Notes: generated by a model from the sequence alone, not told the origin. A stretch of 64,000 bases of DNA from Roseobacter litoralis Och 149 (GCF_000154785.2 NC_015730.1:310001-374000), one strand, 5' to 3'. Counted from the first letter of the stretch, positions 40,228 through 49,357 are shown. A program made the numbers and translations.

Positions 40228-41163
40228 TCAAAGGTCCCGGATCAGGTTTAATCCGGGTACATGCCCGTCTTTATGCTCGTTCCTGCAGTGTTCGATAAAG
40301 GTGCGGATGACATTGACGCTTTCCGCCTCGGATGAGGTCAACAGTCCCAGCTTCATCGGGCGCATGTCGCCTTCCAGGGGGATGAAACGCAGCGGTTTAC
40401 CGTCGGGGGACAGATCATTCAGAGGGCGCACATTCACGATCGAAAACCCGAAACCGTTTGCAACAAGGCTGCGCATCACGGCCATATCGCGGGTCCTTTC
40501 AGCGATCTGCGGCTTCAGGCCGGTGGCACCAAAGAACGACAGAAAGTATTCGGAACTGAAGGGCAGGTCGAGCAGCACCATCGGGAAGCCCAGCAAATCG
40601 GTGACGCTGATGCTGGCTCGTCCTGCCAGAGGGTGATCTTCGCATAAAATCGCGTAAGGGGGCAGTGTCGCAATCGGTTGAAATTTCAGATCACTCGGCA
40701 AATCAAGATCATACGTCAGGGCAACGTCAATTTCACTGCGCCTGAGCATCGAGAAGATCTGCGCCTGATCCAGTTCATGCTGTGTTACGCGGACGTCTGG
40801 ATAGAGCTTTTCGAAACTTGCCCTGAGGGCGGGGACCACCACCTGCGCAAACGTCAAAAGCCCGCCAATTGACAAAGGGCCCTGCACGTTGCCGGAAATA
40901 TCTGCGGCCAGATCAACCAGACCTTCAGCGTTTTGCAACACCAGCTTGGCTTGTTTGAGCATCTCGCGGCCCGCGAGGGTCGGCGACAGCCCTTGCGCAT
41001 GCTGACGCACGAACAGCGGCAGGCCGAATTCCTTTTCCAGCTGATTGATCGCCGCAGAAATTGACGGCGAGGACACGTTCACCTTTTCGGCCGCCAGTGC
41101 AATGCTGCCCATCTCGCCGACCGCGACGAAGTATTCCAACTGACGTAGGGTGAACCTTAGCAT
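40228..41163 (-). CDS. LysR-family regulator of the amine cluster
   Basis: 311-aa LysR protein: LRFTLRQLEYFVAVGEMGSIALAAEKVNVSSPSISAAINQLEKEF is its helix-turn-helix, followed by a substrate domain (GPLSIGGLLTFAQVVVPAL). It lies upstream of, and in the same direction as, the amine dehydrogenase and deacylase genes, with an operator-like palindrome in the gap. It is the only regulator gene between 36.9 and 50.4 kb and is thus the prime candidate for binding all four palindromes. Activation by an amine or its oxidation product is an inference. Confidence 0.9.
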   Translation of the reverse strand: MLRFTLRQLEYFVAVGEMGSIALAAEKVNVSSPSISAAINQLEKEFGLPLFVRQHAQGLSPTLAGREMLKQAKLVLQNAEGLVDLAADISGNVQGPLSIGGLLTFAQVVVPALRASFEKLYPDVRVTQHELDQAQIFSMLRRSEIDVALTYDLDLPSDLKFQPIATLPPYAILCEDHPLAGRASISVTDLLGFPMVLLDLPFSSEYFLSFFGATGLKPQIAERTRDMAVMRSLVANGFGFSIVNVRPLNDLSPDGKPLRFIPLEGDMRPMKLGLLTSSEAESVNVIRTFIEHCRNEHKDGHVPGLNLIRDL

Positions 41164-41370
41164 GTGTTTTGCCGTTCGATCTGGGTCACGCTTTGTTTTT
41201 ATCCATCCGGGGAGTCATGCCGCGTTACATACCCTATGCATGCACCGAAAGATCAGGTTCAGGCCAGAGCGTTTCATCGCGCGGGCTGAAAAATGTGCCA
41301 CTGGTAGGGTTGCAGGGTCAGTTCAAAGGCAAAACAGGCGCTGGGTCGTCTTTCGCCAAAGGCGTAACCG

Positions 41371-42045
41371 TCAGGCGTCGCCCGGAACGCCATATGAGGG
41401 CGCCTCGCGCGGATCGAGGGCGCGTTGGACGTAAGCCTCCAGTTGCGGTTTGTAGACGTCCCACGCGGTCGCGACGTTTTCAATCGGGCACTCGGTCGTC
41501 CAGTCGCAGCGCAAATCCGCAACGGGCCAGCTGACTTTGTCGACAATCATCATCCCCGCTGAATGAACCGGTCCGGCTTCTCCGCCCGCTGCAAGCGCCG
41601 CGCGCAGGGCTGAGATCAAACGATCACCGATATGGCCTTCGCTGCGCAAAAAACCGTCCAGCATCGCCTGTGGGACACCATCATTGTCCAACAGGTTCCC
41701 GCCAGAGGCTGCGTTTTGCGCCGTCGCCTGTGTCCAGATGCCCAGTGAGTTCGGACCGGAATGAATGGCGGTGCGCCCTGCGGCGTCAACGGCCAGCACC
41801 TGACGATATTCAATGTGCTTGCCCCGTGCGCGCACCTGTTCGATTGCCTGCGCCGCGTCCAGACCCTGCGCCATCAGATCCAGCGCCAGCGGCCCCAGAC
41901 TGGGGTCGGTGATGTTTTGTGAGGCAACCGCGCCAATTCCGGCACGGGCATAGGAACAGCGGGCGGCAACGGCTGGTGAGGAGGAGGAGATTGCAACGCC
42001 GAACATGGCCGTGTCAGCGCAGCGGGCGACAATGGAAAAGGTCAT
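41371..42045 (-). CDS. DUF1028 family protein (Ntn-hydrolase-like)
   Basis: 224-aa protein that starts MTFSIVARCADTAMFGVAISSSSPAVAARCSYARAGIGAVASQN, the clear DUF1028 signature. Members have an Ntn-hydrolase-like fold and no settled biochemical role; some are fused to peptidoglycan-binding domains, which this one is not. It overlaps ridA by 4 nt (ATGA) and is the second gene of that operon. Linkage to RidA and a flavin monooxygenase suggests hydrolysis of an amide or amine-derived intermediate (inference). The 207 bp downstream, to the LysR gene, hold no recognisable feature. Confidence 0.88.
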   Translation of the reverse strand: MTFSIVARCADTAMFGVAISSSSPAVAARCSYARAGIGAVASQNITDPSLGPLALDLMAQGLDAAQAIEQVRARGKHIEYRQVLAVDAAGRTAIHSGPNSLGIWTQATAQNAASGGNLLDNDGVPQAMLDGFLRSEGHIGDRLISALRAALAAGGEAGPVHSAGMMIVDKVSWPVADLRCDWTTECPIENVATAWDVYKPQLEAYVQRALDPREAPSYGVPGDA

Positions 42046-42458
42046 TCCGGGATCACCGCCGTGCCATCAATCTCAACCAGCCATTCGGGGCGGGCAAGCG
42101 CCTGCACCACAAGACCCGTTGAGACAGGATGCACGCCTTTGATGTATGCGCCCATGGTGCGATAGACGGCCTCGCGGTGGCGCACATCGGTGATGTAGAC
42201 GACAACCTTGACCAGATGCTCCATCCCGCCGCCTGCTTCTTCAATGAGTTGTTTGATGTTCTGCATGACCTTATGGGTCTGTGCGACTGGGTCATGGCTG
42301 TCAAGATTGACCGCGTCATCCAGATTTTGCGGGCATTGGCCGCGCAGCCAGACGGTTTTGCCGCCCTGCGTGACCACGGCCTGACACAGGTCATTATCGA
42401 GGTTCTGCTCTGGATAGGTGTCGGATGTGTTGAATTTCCGGATACGGGTATGCGCCAT
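42042..42458 (-). CDS. RidA-family enamine/imine deaminase
   Basis: 138-aa member of the YjgF/YER057c/UK114 family. Typical features are WLRGQCPQNLDD, QTHKVMQNIKQLIEEAGGGMEHLVKVVVYITD, and the C-terminal catalytic-arginine region GLVVQALARPEWLVEIDGTAVI. Such proteins hydrolyse reactive enamines or imines to carbonyl compounds and ammonia. The ATG at 42458 has AGGG about 8 nt upstream and is preferred to the one at 42464. It leads the operon ridA-DUF1028. Its promoter is shared, divergently, with the flavin monooxygenase gene and carries two palindromic operators. Confidence 0.92.
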   Translation of the reverse strand: MAHTRIRKFNTSDTYPEQNLDNDLCQAVVTQGGKTVWLRGQCPQNLDDAVNLDSHDPVAQTHKVMQNIKQLIEEAGGGMEHLVKVVVYITDVRHREAVYRTMGAYIKGVHPVSTGLVVQALARPEWLVEIDGTAVIPE

Positions 42459-42583
42459 TCTCATTTCCCTTTGTGCCAGTCGTAGCCGCGCGCGCGGCCA
42501 GATTGCGCCGGAGCGTGCCGCAAATCACGGGCAGAGTCATGGGCTTTTGCGCCAACACAACGCACGGTCTCCCTCACTGGTGG

Positions 42584-42598
42584 TTAGCCTGTGGCTAA
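42584..42598. promoter_or_regulatory. Variant operator TTAGC-N5-GCTAA
   Basis: TTAGCCTGTGGCTAA is a 15-bp palindrome with a 3-bp centre. It has the same size and T-N11-A form as the TTAGG-type sites and lies 38 bp (centre to centre) from the copy at 42622. LysR proteins often use a strong recognition site plus a weaker activation site, which this pair could be. Confidence 0.55.
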
Positions 42599-42621
42599 GG
42601 GCGCGCCTGAGACGTGGTACT

Positions 42622-42636
42622 TTAGGTTCAGCCTAA
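42622..42636. promoter_or_regulatory. Palindromic operator TTAGG-N5-CCTAA, copy 2
   Basis: TTAGG TTCAG CCTAA lies 98 bp before the flavin monooxygenase start and 164 bp before ridA, in their divergent promoter region. A G follows CCTAA in all three exact copies. Confidence 0.7.
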
Positions 42637-42733
42637 GCAGTGCTGAATGATTTACTGTTTTCGCAGGCCAGATGTGCGGCCTAGGTTGCCTGATCAAGAC
42701 CTGCACCGTCGAAACCTGTGAAAGGATCAAACC

Positions 42734-44029
42734 ATGCCTGCTGAAAAAACAGATACGTTGGTTGTCGGTGCCGGTCAGGCCGGTATCGCCATGAGCGAGC
42801 ATCTGAGCGCGCATGGTATTGCGCATGTTGTGCTGGAGCGCGACCGGATCGCGGAGCGTTGGCGCACGTCGCGCTGGGATTCGCTGGTCGCCAATGGTCC
42901 GGCCTGGCACGACCGCTTTCCGAACCGTGATTATGATGACCCCGATCATGATGCTTTTATCCCTAAGGAGGCTGTTGCCGACTACTTCGTCGATTACGTA
43001 GGCCAGATCAACGCGCCGGTGCGCTGCGGGGTCGAGGTGGAACAGGTCACGCGGCGCAGGGCGGGTGGCGGTTTCGATGTCAAAACAACCGGTGGTGACT
43101 TTGAGGTCCAGCATATCGTTGCGGCAACCGGCGCGTTTCAAGATCCTGTCACGCCCGCTCTGGTGCCGCCTGCTGATGGCCTTATGCAAATTCATTCCAA
43201 CGCCTACCGCAACCCCGCGCAATTGCCAAAAGGGGCGGTGATGGTCGTCGGGGCCGGGTCATCCGGTGCGCAGATCGCCGAAGAACTGATGAATGCAGGC
43301 AGGCAGGTCTATCTGTCGGTCGGCCCACATGACCGCCCGCCACGCGCCTACCGGGGGCGTGATTTCTGCTGGTGGCTGGGTGTTCTGGGAAAATGGGACA
43401 TGCAAACCCCCGGACCGGGGACCGAACATGTGACCATTGCCGTCAGCGGTGCAAATGGCGGGCGGACCGTTGATTTCAGGCGGTTTGCTGCGCAGGGCAT
43501 GCAGCTTGTGGGCCGAACGCAGGCGTTCCGGGAGGGCCAGTTGCATTTTGCGGATGACCTGCGCGCGAACATCGCGAAGGGGGATGCAAATCACCGATCT
43601 TTGTTAGATGAGGCGGACGCCTATATCGAGCGTTTGGGCCTCGATCTGCCGCCGGACCCGGAGGAGCGCAAGCGCTGGCCCGACCCCGCCTGTCTGACGC
43701 AGCCGATCCGCACGCTTGATCTGGCTGAGGCGGGGGTGACGTCGATCATCTGGGCCACCGGGTTTTCCTGCGACTACAGTTGGCTGCAGGTCGATACCTT
43801 TGATGCAAACGGCAAGCCGATCCACGCGCGCGGTGTTTCAAAAGAGTCGGGGATCTATTTCCTCGGACTGCCATGGCAGTCGCGGCGCGGCTCCTCGTTT
43901 ATCTGGGGCGTGTGGCATGATGCGAAATTTGTGGCGGATCACATTGCTACGCAGCATAGCTATCTGACCTATCGCCCATCGCAGCAGTCACAAAGCGAAG
44001 ACACCGTGAACAAGGTCGCCACTGGCTGA
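42734..44029 (+). CDS. Flavin-containing monooxygenase (CzcO/FMO-like)
   Basis: 431-aa FAD/NADPH protein. The FAD-binding GAGQAG motif is at residues about 10-15 (LVVGAGQAGIAMSEHL), WDSLVANGPAWHDRFP follows, and the NADPH motif VVGAGSSGAQIAEEL lies near residue 172, preceded by an IHSNAYRNP stretch resembling the FMO fingerprint. It ends with a typical IWATGFSCDYSW motif. Enzymes of this group oxygenate nitrogen, sulphur or ketone carbons. It is not close to trimethylamine monooxygenase Tmm by its N-terminal motifs. Two operator palindromes precede it, tying it to the amine regulon; N-oxygenation of an amine is a reasonable guess only. Confidence 0.87.
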   Translation: MPAEKTDTLVVGAGQAGIAMSEHLSAHGIAHVVLERDRIAERWRTSRWDSLVANGPAWHDRFPNRDYDDPDHDAFIPKEAVADYFVDYVGQINAPVRCGVEVEQVTRRRAGGGFDVKTTGGDFEVQHIVAATGAFQDPVTPALVPPADGLMQIHSNAYRNPAQLPKGAVMVVGAGSSGAQIAEELMNAGRQVYLSVGPHDRPPRAYRGRDFCWWLGVLGKWDMQTPGPGTEHVTIAVSGANGGRTVDFRRFAAQGMQLVGRTQAFREGQLHFADDLRANIAKGDANHRSLLDEADAYIERLGLDLPPDPEERKRWPDPACLTQPIRTLDLAEAGVTSIIWATGFSCDYSWLQVDTFDANGKPIHARGVSKESGIYFLGLPWQSRRGSSFIWGVWHDAKFVADHIATQHSYLTYRPSQQSQSEDTVNKVATG

Positions 44030-44034
44030 GTGGC

Positions 44035-44066
44035 GCCGGATCAATACGCGCATGCGCTGATCCGGC
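44035..44066. terminator. Hairpin between convergent monooxygenase and deacetylase genes
   Basis: GCCGGATCA (44035-44043) pairs with TGATCCGGC (44058-44066). The 14-nt loop itself contains the palindrome GCGCATGCGC. It lies 6 nt after the monooxygenase stop and 9 nt from the convergent gene's stop, and could terminate both. It has no long T tract. Confidence 0.5.
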
Positions 44067-44074
44067 CCAATCGT

Positions 44075-45112
44075 TTATGGGGCATTCGCGCGTTCGAATC
44101 CTTGCAGAACGTTGACCGCATTGACGCCGATCTCATCGACGTCATAGCCCCCTTCCATGATGAAATGGGTTGGCAGCCCTGCACTGGCGATATCGGCACC
44201 CATGGTCAGGAAATCATCACTTTTCAGTTTGAAAAAACTGATCGGGTCGGTTTCGAACGTATCAACGCCAAGTGAAATAATCAGCACGTCGGGTTTATAT
44301 TCAGCGATGCGCGCAAGCCCTTTGTGCAAGGCTGCCTGCCAGACATCAAACGGTGTATCGGGTGGCATTGGGAAGTTGAGGTTAAAGCCTGTCCCGGCAC
44401 CGCTGCCTGTCTCTTCGGCGTGCCCAAGGTGATAGGGGAAGGTCTCCAGCGGGTCGCCATGCAACGAGATAAAAAACACATCGCTGCGGTCATAGAAGAT
44501 ATCCTGCGTGCCGTTCCCGTGGTGAAAATCAACATCGAGGATCGCAACGCGTTTGGCCCCTTGATCAAGGAAATGCTGCGCGCTGATCGCGGCGTTGTTG
44601 AAGAAGCAATAGCCGCCATACATATCCGCCGTCGCGTGATGGCCCGGTGGACGGCAAAGCGAAAAGACAGCCCCCGCACCGGCACGAATACGGGCCGCCC
44701 CTGTCAGTGCGACCTGCGCACTGGCGTAGGCGGCCTCCCATGTGCCTTCCGTCAGGCTCGTTTCACCGGCAAGCGCGTAGTAGCCCAACTGGCCTTCGAC
44801 ATGGTTTGGCCGGATATGTGACATGCGCCGCCCGACCCATGTTGTGGGGATCGCCTCACCGTTAAACCCCGCCTCTTTCCAGCGCGCGGGGGCCGTTTTC
44901 AGAAAGGCGACGAACTCGGTATCATGGATGGCAAGGATCGGGTCCATGCCGAAATCATCGGGATCGCTGACCGGGCCCAGATCGGTTTCGCGGACGCGAT
45001 CCAGCACGTATTCGGCGCGGCTGGGCCGCTCGAAAGGTTCGACCAGCTCACCGCCGCAGAGCTCCGTCTTGGCGTCGCGGAGCTTGTGTTTTTCCGTATA
45101 GATGGTTTCCAT
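44075..45112 (-). CDS. Histone-deacetylase-family protein, probable acetylpolyamine amidohydrolase
   Basis: 345-aa zinc amidohydrolase of the HDAC superfamily. The active-site motifs are CRPPGHHAT with H158-H159, DVDFHHGNGTQDIFY with the zinc-binding Asp and His, and LGVDTFETDP. Bacterial relatives such as AphA and AphB of Pseudomonas remove acetyl groups from acetylputrescine or acetylcadaverine and sit beside polyamine transporters. Here it follows a PotF-like binding-protein gene by 66 nt at the end of a five-gene transport operon, which strongly supports that role. A hairpin in the 66-nt gap may lower its expression relative to the binding protein. Confidence 0.88.
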   Translation of the reverse strand: METIYTEKHKLRDAKTELCGGELVEPFERPSRAEYVLDRVRETDLGPVSDPDDFGMDPILAIHDTEFVAFLKTAPARWKEAGFNGEAIPTTWVGRRMSHIRPNHVEGQLGYYALAGETSLTEGTWEAAYASAQVALTGAARIRAGAGAVFSLCRPPGHHATADMYGGYCFFNNAAISAQHFLDQGAKRVAILDVDFHHGNGTQDIFYDRSDVFFISLHGDPLETFPYHLGHAEETGSGAGTGFNLNFPMPPDTPFDVWQAALHKGLARIAEYKPDVLIISLGVDTFETDPISFFKLKSDDFLTMGADIASAGLPTHFIMEGGYDVDEIGVNAVNVLQGFERANAP

Positions 45113-45135
45113 CGGGGGTCTTTCTCAGGCATTGG

Positions 45136-45172
45136 TGGCACCGGGCGGTGCAGCCTGCAGCGCCCGGTGCCA
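45136..45172 (-). terminator. Attenuator-type hairpin after the binding-protein gene
   Basis: A perfect 12-bp stem, TGGCACCGGGCG (45136-45147) with CGCCCGGTGCCA (45161-45172), lies 6 bp after the binding-protein stop, inside the operon and before the deacetylase gene. No T tract follows, so it more likely stabilises the upstream mRNA or attenuates than ends transcription completely. Confidence 0.65.
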
Positions 45173-45178
45173 GTGTCC

Positions 45179-46213
45179 CTATTTCTTGAGGTTGGTCCAG
45201 ATGCGGTCATAGACGGCCTGAACTTCCTGCGTGCATGTTTCGACAAACACGCCCTCAATACCCGCCGGTGGGTTGCCTTCGGGTTCCAGCGCCAAGGTTG
45301 GATCGTGAAAGGCCTCGCTGCCTTCGATCGCATCACGATAGCGGGCGTAGTTCGTCACGGCGGCGATGTTTTCAGGTTCCAGCAGGAAATCCATGAACAA
45401 TATCGCATTTTCCGGGTTTGGTGCGTCTTTGAGCAAGACGACGCTGTCCATCCAATTCACCCAACCCTGTTTGGGAAAGGCATATTGAAGGCTCGCGCGC
45501 GCCTCACGGGCTTTGGCGCCAAAACCGTTAAAAATCATGCCCGCAGCCACATCGCCGGCCTCCAGCACTTCCTTGGCGGTATCGGAGTTGAAAGAGGCCC
45601 AATGTGGTTTTGCCGCCTGTAGCATTGCATCCAGCGCCTTGAGCTGTTCACGGTCGGTTGAACACTGCGGGATGCCCATATGTACAGCGGCGAGTGCGAG
45701 AACTTCGCCCTGACTGTCGATCATATTGATCTTGCCCTGCAATTCCGCGGGCGGGTTAAAGATAATGTCGGTGGTGTTTATCTCACCGGAATAAGCCGCC
45801 GTATCCACCGAAAAGCTGGTCGTGCCCCCTTGATAGGGGATCGAATGGCGCAGGCCGGGATCATAGGCGGGGTCGCGGAACTCGGCTTTGATGTTGGCCA
45901 TATTTTTGCGCGCACCCTCGGGGATCTCACCCGCCATGCCTTCCGCAATCAGGATAGAGACCATGTAATCTGTCGGAACCACTACGTCATAGCTGCCCAA
46001 GGCCCCGGCTTTCAGCGTGGCCAGCATCGCTTCGTTGGAGTCGTAGGTGTCCATGACCACTTCGACATCGTGTTCTGCCGCGAATTTGTCGAGCAATTCC
46101 TGCGGGATATACTCAAACCAATGATAGATGGAGAGCTTTCCCTCGGCCTGTGCGCCGCCCGTTGCCAAAATGAGTGCCGCGATGGCGGCTGTTGGTCTGA
46201 GTAGTGGTTTCAT
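45179..46213 (-). CDS. Polyamine-type ABC transporter substrate-binding protein (PotF-like) 1
   Basis: 344-aa periplasmic protein with a signal peptide (LRPTAAIAALILATGGAQAEG). The mature part starts KLSIYHWFEYIPQELLDKF; the aromatic pair in YHWFEY is of the sort that cages polyamine ligands in PotD/PotF, and VVPTDYMVSILI and NYARYRDAI are typical of the family. It is co-transcribed with the permeases and ATPase. It is strongly similar to the protein encoded at 49413-50441 but differs around the likely pocket (YQGGTTSFSV and MIFNGFG here, YQWGSTAFAV and MIYDGFS there). The two may therefore bind different amines. Confidence 0.92.
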   Translation of the reverse strand: MKPLLRPTAAIAALILATGGAQAEGKLSIYHWFEYIPQELLDKFAAEHDVEVVMDTYDSNEAMLATLKAGALGSYDVVVPTDYMVSILIAEGMAGEIPEGARKNMANIKAEFRDPAYDPGLRHSIPYQGGTTSFSVDTAAYSGEINTTDIIFNPPAELQGKINMIDSQGEVLALAAVHMGIPQCSTDREQLKALDAMLQAAKPHWASFNSDTAKEVLEAGDVAAGMIFNGFGAKAREARASLQYAFPKQGWVNWMDSVVLLKDAPNPENAILFMDFLLEPENIAAVTNYARYRDAIEGSEAFHDPTLALEPEGNPPAGIEGVFVETCTQEVQAVYDRIWTNLKK

Positions 46214-46230
46214 TGGTTTTCCCCGTTGGT

Positions 46231-47040
46231 TTATTTCTTGTCGCCGGATTTACTGACGAAATATGAGATCGTGACCATCACGATCGAGAATGCCAACAAC
46301 ATGGTCGAAATGGCCATGATATTGGGTTTGATGCCCTGTTTGACCGCCCCGAAAATCGCCGTCGGCAACGTTTCCACGCCCGCGCCTTTTACGAAATTCG
46401 TGATGATGAAATCATCCAGCGAAATGATGAAGGCGAGCAGAAACCCCGAAATGATACCGGGCATCATCAGCGGAAGCAGGATCTTGGTGAACGCCTGCCG
46501 CTTGGTGGCATAAAGGTCCATGGCGGCTTGTTCATATGTGTCCTCGATACCCTGCATGCGCGCGGCAATGGGCAGATAGGCAAAGGGAATGCAAAAGGCG
46601 ATATGTGCCAGCAGAATGGTCAAAAGACCCCGGTCAAAGCCAATGGAGTTGAAGAAAATCAGCGTCGCAACGGCGGTGACGATCTCCGGCACCATCAGCG
46701 GCAATGAAATCAGCCCCAGCGACACAAGGCGCAGTCGAAAACGCCCGCCCCGGATCATGGCCGTTGCCGCAAAGGTCGCGATCGTCGTGGACACCGTGGC
46801 GGCGATGATGGCGATGACAAAGCTGTTGCGTGCCGCGACTTTGAACTTGGCACTTTCCGGTCCGACAAAGACGTCTTTGTACCATCTGAGGGAAAACCCT
46901 TCCCAGACCACGATGGATGCGGATGCGTTGAAGCTGTAGATCATGACCACCATCAGCGGCACATAGAGGATCAGCAGGCACAGCACTGTGATCTGGGCGA
47001 AGCCGGGATAGGCTTTGACGTCGAATTTGCGTGCGGCCAT
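46231..47040 (-). CDS. ABC transporter permease, PotI/PotC-like
   Basis: 269-aa inner-membrane permease with six hydrophobic segments. The cytoplasmic EAA loop is represented by [28 protein letters not shown], and [28 protein letters not shown] near the end is a strong PotC/PotI signature. It pairs with the adjacent PotH-like permease, starting 3 nt after it, and is followed 17 nt later by the binding-protein gene. The transporter imports polyamine-like compounds. Confidence 0.93.
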   Translation of the reverse strand: MAARKFDVKAYPGFAQITVLCLLILYVPLMVVMIYSFNASASIVVWEGFSLRWYKDVFVGPESAKFKVAARNSFVIAIIAATVSTTIATFAATAMIRGGRFRLRLVSLGLISLPLMVPEIVTAVATLIFFNSIGFDRGLLTILLAHIAFCIPFAYLPIAARMQGIEDTYEQAAMDLYATKRQAFTKILLPLMMPGIISGFLLAFIISLDDFIITNFVKGAGVETLPTAIFGAVKQGIKPNIMAISTMLLAFSIVMVTISYFVSKSGDKK

Positions 47041-47043
47041 GGC

Positions 47044-47970
47044 TTAACCGCTCCCGCGATTGGCGCGTGCCTGCTGGCGCGCGTAAAAGAGCAGGATCAG
47101 CAACACGAGGGTCAGCAGGATCATGGAGGCCGCCGCCCCAAAGGGCCAGTTGCCTGCGTTGCCCTTGAACTGCTCTTCGATCAGTGAGCCGATCATGAAA
47201 TTCTTGGCCCCGCCCAGCAGGTCGGGGGCGAGAAACGCGCCCAAAGAGGGTACGAACACCAGAATGCAGCCCGCGATGACGCCCGGTTTGATCGAAGGCA
47301 GAATGATCCGCCGCAGCGTCGTCCATTTGGAGGCATAAAGATCCGATGCCGCCTCGCTGAGGGAAAAGTTGTAGCGTTCAACGGCGGCGTAGATCGGCAG
47401 GACCATGAAGGGCAGGTAGGAATAGAACAGACCGATCTGCACTGCGAAATTGGTGTTGATCATCTGCAGGGGGCTGTCGATCAGGCCGCTCCACATCAGG
47501 GTGTTGTTGATCGGCCCTTCCTCGCGCAGCATGAACCGCATGGAGACCGTGCGGATCAAAAGGTTGACCCAATAGGGAATGGTGATCAGGAACACCCAGA
47601 GCGGGCGCACATTTGCAGGGCGCGTGGCGATGAAATAGGCGGTCGGAAAGCCGATCAGCAGGCTGAGGATGGTCGCCAGCCCGGCCTGCCATATAGAGCG
47701 CCAGAAGATTGTGATATATGTCCATTCGATGGCGCAGGGTTCATCATCGAAAAGGCCCCGGTCGCAGAAAAACTGTTCGTAAGCTGCGAACGAGAACTCC
47801 CAGATGACGCCACCGCGAAACTCCTTGGTCAGGAAAGAATAGACCAGCATCAGCGATACAGGCAGCAGGACAAGCACGATCAGCGTGACCCAGGCGGGCA
47901 TCAAAAGCCACGTGCGTGCTTCCTTGTAAGTATCGCCCTGTGTGCCGCCGCTGGCAGTGCCGCCCGCCAT
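47044..47970 (-). CDS. ABC transporter permease, PotH/PotB-like
   Basis: 308-aa inner-membrane permease. It has an N-terminal transmembrane segment (WLLMPAWVTLIVLVLLPVSLML), then TMVYS-like PotB/PotH features (PYWVNLLIRTVSMRFML), and an EAA-type loop (LSEAASDLYASKWTTLRRIILPSIKPGV). Its ATG overlaps the TGA of the ATPase gene by one base (TGATG), which implies translational coupling. It forms the membrane channel together with the PotI-like subunit. Confidence 0.93.
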   Translation of the reverse strand: MAGGTASGGTQGDTYKEARTWLLMPAWVTLIVLVLLPVSLMLVYSFLTKEFRGGVIWEFSFAAYEQFFCDRGLFDDEPCAIEWTYITIFWRSIWQAGLATILSLLIGFPTAYFIATRPANVRPLWVFLITIPYWVNLLIRTVSMRFMLREEGPINNTLMWSGLIDSPLQMINTNFAVQIGLFYSYLPFMVLPIYAAVERYNFSLSEAASDLYASKWTTLRRIILPSIKPGVIAGCILVFVPSLGAFLAPDLLGGAKNFMIGSLIEEQFKGNAGNWPFGAAASMILLTLVLLILLFYARQQARANRGSG

Positions 47971-49061
47971 CAGTTCGCCAGCAACCGGGCAGAGCCGAAT
48001 TCGACATCGACGAAAACCTCCGCGCCGGGTTCAAAGGTCATCGTCCTGCCTGTTTCGGAGTTCTGCGTGCGCACGGCCAACTGCATCCCGCCCTGCAGAT
48101 GCACAATGGTCTGCACATCTGTTCCGGCATAGATATTTTCAACGACTTGTCCCTGAAAGTTCTCTGTTTCAACTTTGGTGCTGCGCAGCTTTATCCGTTC
48201 AGGGCGGATGGACATATGCACCCTGTCGCCGACGTTTATACCCTCCACCGCGTCGCAGGTCAGGGTGAGGCCATTTGAAAACGCACAAAGCACACGGGTC
48301 GCGTCGCGCGATTTGATCGTAACCTCGATCAGGTTGGTCTCCCCGATGAAATCAGCGACAAACCGGTTTGCGGGCTTTTCATAAATGTCGCGGGCATCGC
48401 CGAGTTGCTGTAATTCGCCTGCGGACATCACCGCGATCCGGTCCGACATCGTCAACGCCTCGTCCTGATCATGGGTCACAAAGATGAACGTGATGCCTGT
48501 CTCGCGTTGCAAATGCTTTAGCTCCAGCTGCATCGCTTTGCGCAGTTTCAGATCGAGGGCCGACAGTGGCTCATCCAGCAACAAGACCTTTGGTTGCGGG
48601 GCCAGCGCGCGGGCCAGCGCCACACGTTGCTGCTGGCCGCCAGACAGTTGCGAAGGCTTGCGATTGGCGAATTGCGATAACTGCACAAGTTCCAGAATTT
48701 CGCCCGCCCGCGCGCGTGCCTGCGCCTTGGGTTTACCCAGCATCTCCAGCCCGAAACTCACGTTTTCCATCACGTCCATATGCGGAAAAAGCGCGTAATT
48801 CTGAAAGACCGTGTTGACCGGGCGCTTGTTGGGCGGCAAATCCTCAATCTCTTCGCCATAGAGGAATATCTCGCCTTCGGTCACGTCTTCGAAACCGGCG
48901 ATCATCCGCAGAAGCGTTGTTTTCCCACAGCCGGACGGGCCAAGCAGCGTGAAAAATTCATTATCTCTGATCGACAGTGAGATCGTTTTGAGAGCGGTGA
49001 AATCACCATAGCGCTTTACGGCATTTCGCACATCAATCGCGTTTGGAACCTCTTGAGACAC
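47970..49061 (-). CDS. ABC transporter ATP-binding protein, PotA/PotG-like
   Basis: 363-aa ATPase: Walker A GPSGCGKTTL near residue 40, Q-loop QNYALFPHMDV, signature LSGGQQQR, Walker B LLLDEPLSALD and the switch histidine in VTHDQDEAL. The C-terminal part is the TOBE-like regulatory domain usual in PotA. It is the first gene of the operon potA-potH-potI-potF-aphA. The palindromic operator at 49145-49159 lies 84 bp before its start, the same distance class as at the amine dehydrogenase gene. Confidence 0.94.
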   Translation of the reverse strand: MSQEVPNAIDVRNAVKRYGDFTALKTISLSIRDNEFFTLLGPSGCGKTTLLRMIAGFEDVTEGEIFLYGEEIEDLPPNKRPVNTVFQNYALFPHMDVMENVSFGLEMLGKPKAQARARAGEILELVQLSQFANRKPSQLSGGQQQRVALARALAPQPKVLLLDEPLSALDLKLRKAMQLELKHLQRETGITFIFVTHDQDEALTMSDRIAVMSAGELQQLGDARDIYEKPANRFVADFIGETNLIEVTIKSRDATRVLCAFSNGLTLTCDAVEGINVGDRVHMSIRPERIKLRSTKVETENFQGQVVENIYAGTDVQTIVHLQGGMQLAVRTQNSETGRTMTFEPGAEVFVDVEFGSARLLAN

Positions 49062-49144
49062 CGGCTCTCCCCAAAGTCGTCAGAATTTAACAAAACATAT
49101 TGAGCGGTCTTGTACCACGTAAGCATTCTCTGCCTCAGCCTGTA

Positions 49145-49159
49145 TTAGGCACAGCCTAA
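49145..49159. promoter_or_regulatory. Palindromic operator TTAGG-N5-CCTAA, copy 3
   Basis: TTAGG CACAG CCTAA lies in the 351-bp divergent region between the transporter ATPase gene (84 bp from its start) and the second binding-protein gene (254 bp away). The right half and preceding bases, CAGCCTAAG, are identical to copy 2. Confidence 0.7.
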
Positions 49160-49357
49160 GGGGATCGTTCTTTTTCTACATTAATCAGACCATTTTTTGA
49201 TCAACCCGCACAGACAGGGGGCAGTCGCGCAAGTCTTTCTACCTGTGGTTTAGGCGTCTTCCGGGGGTCGGGGCTGCAGACCGTGCAACACCGCTCAGGA
49301 TCATAGCACAGCGATCCGTGATTTTGTCATTGATGGTCGCAAACGTTGCGATTTTCT

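Noticed and set aside
42734..44029. Flavin monooxygenase as trimethylamine monooxygenase (Tmm)
   Set aside because: The N-terminal and central motifs do not look like Tmm, and no TMAO demethylase is nearby, so the specific name is not justified.
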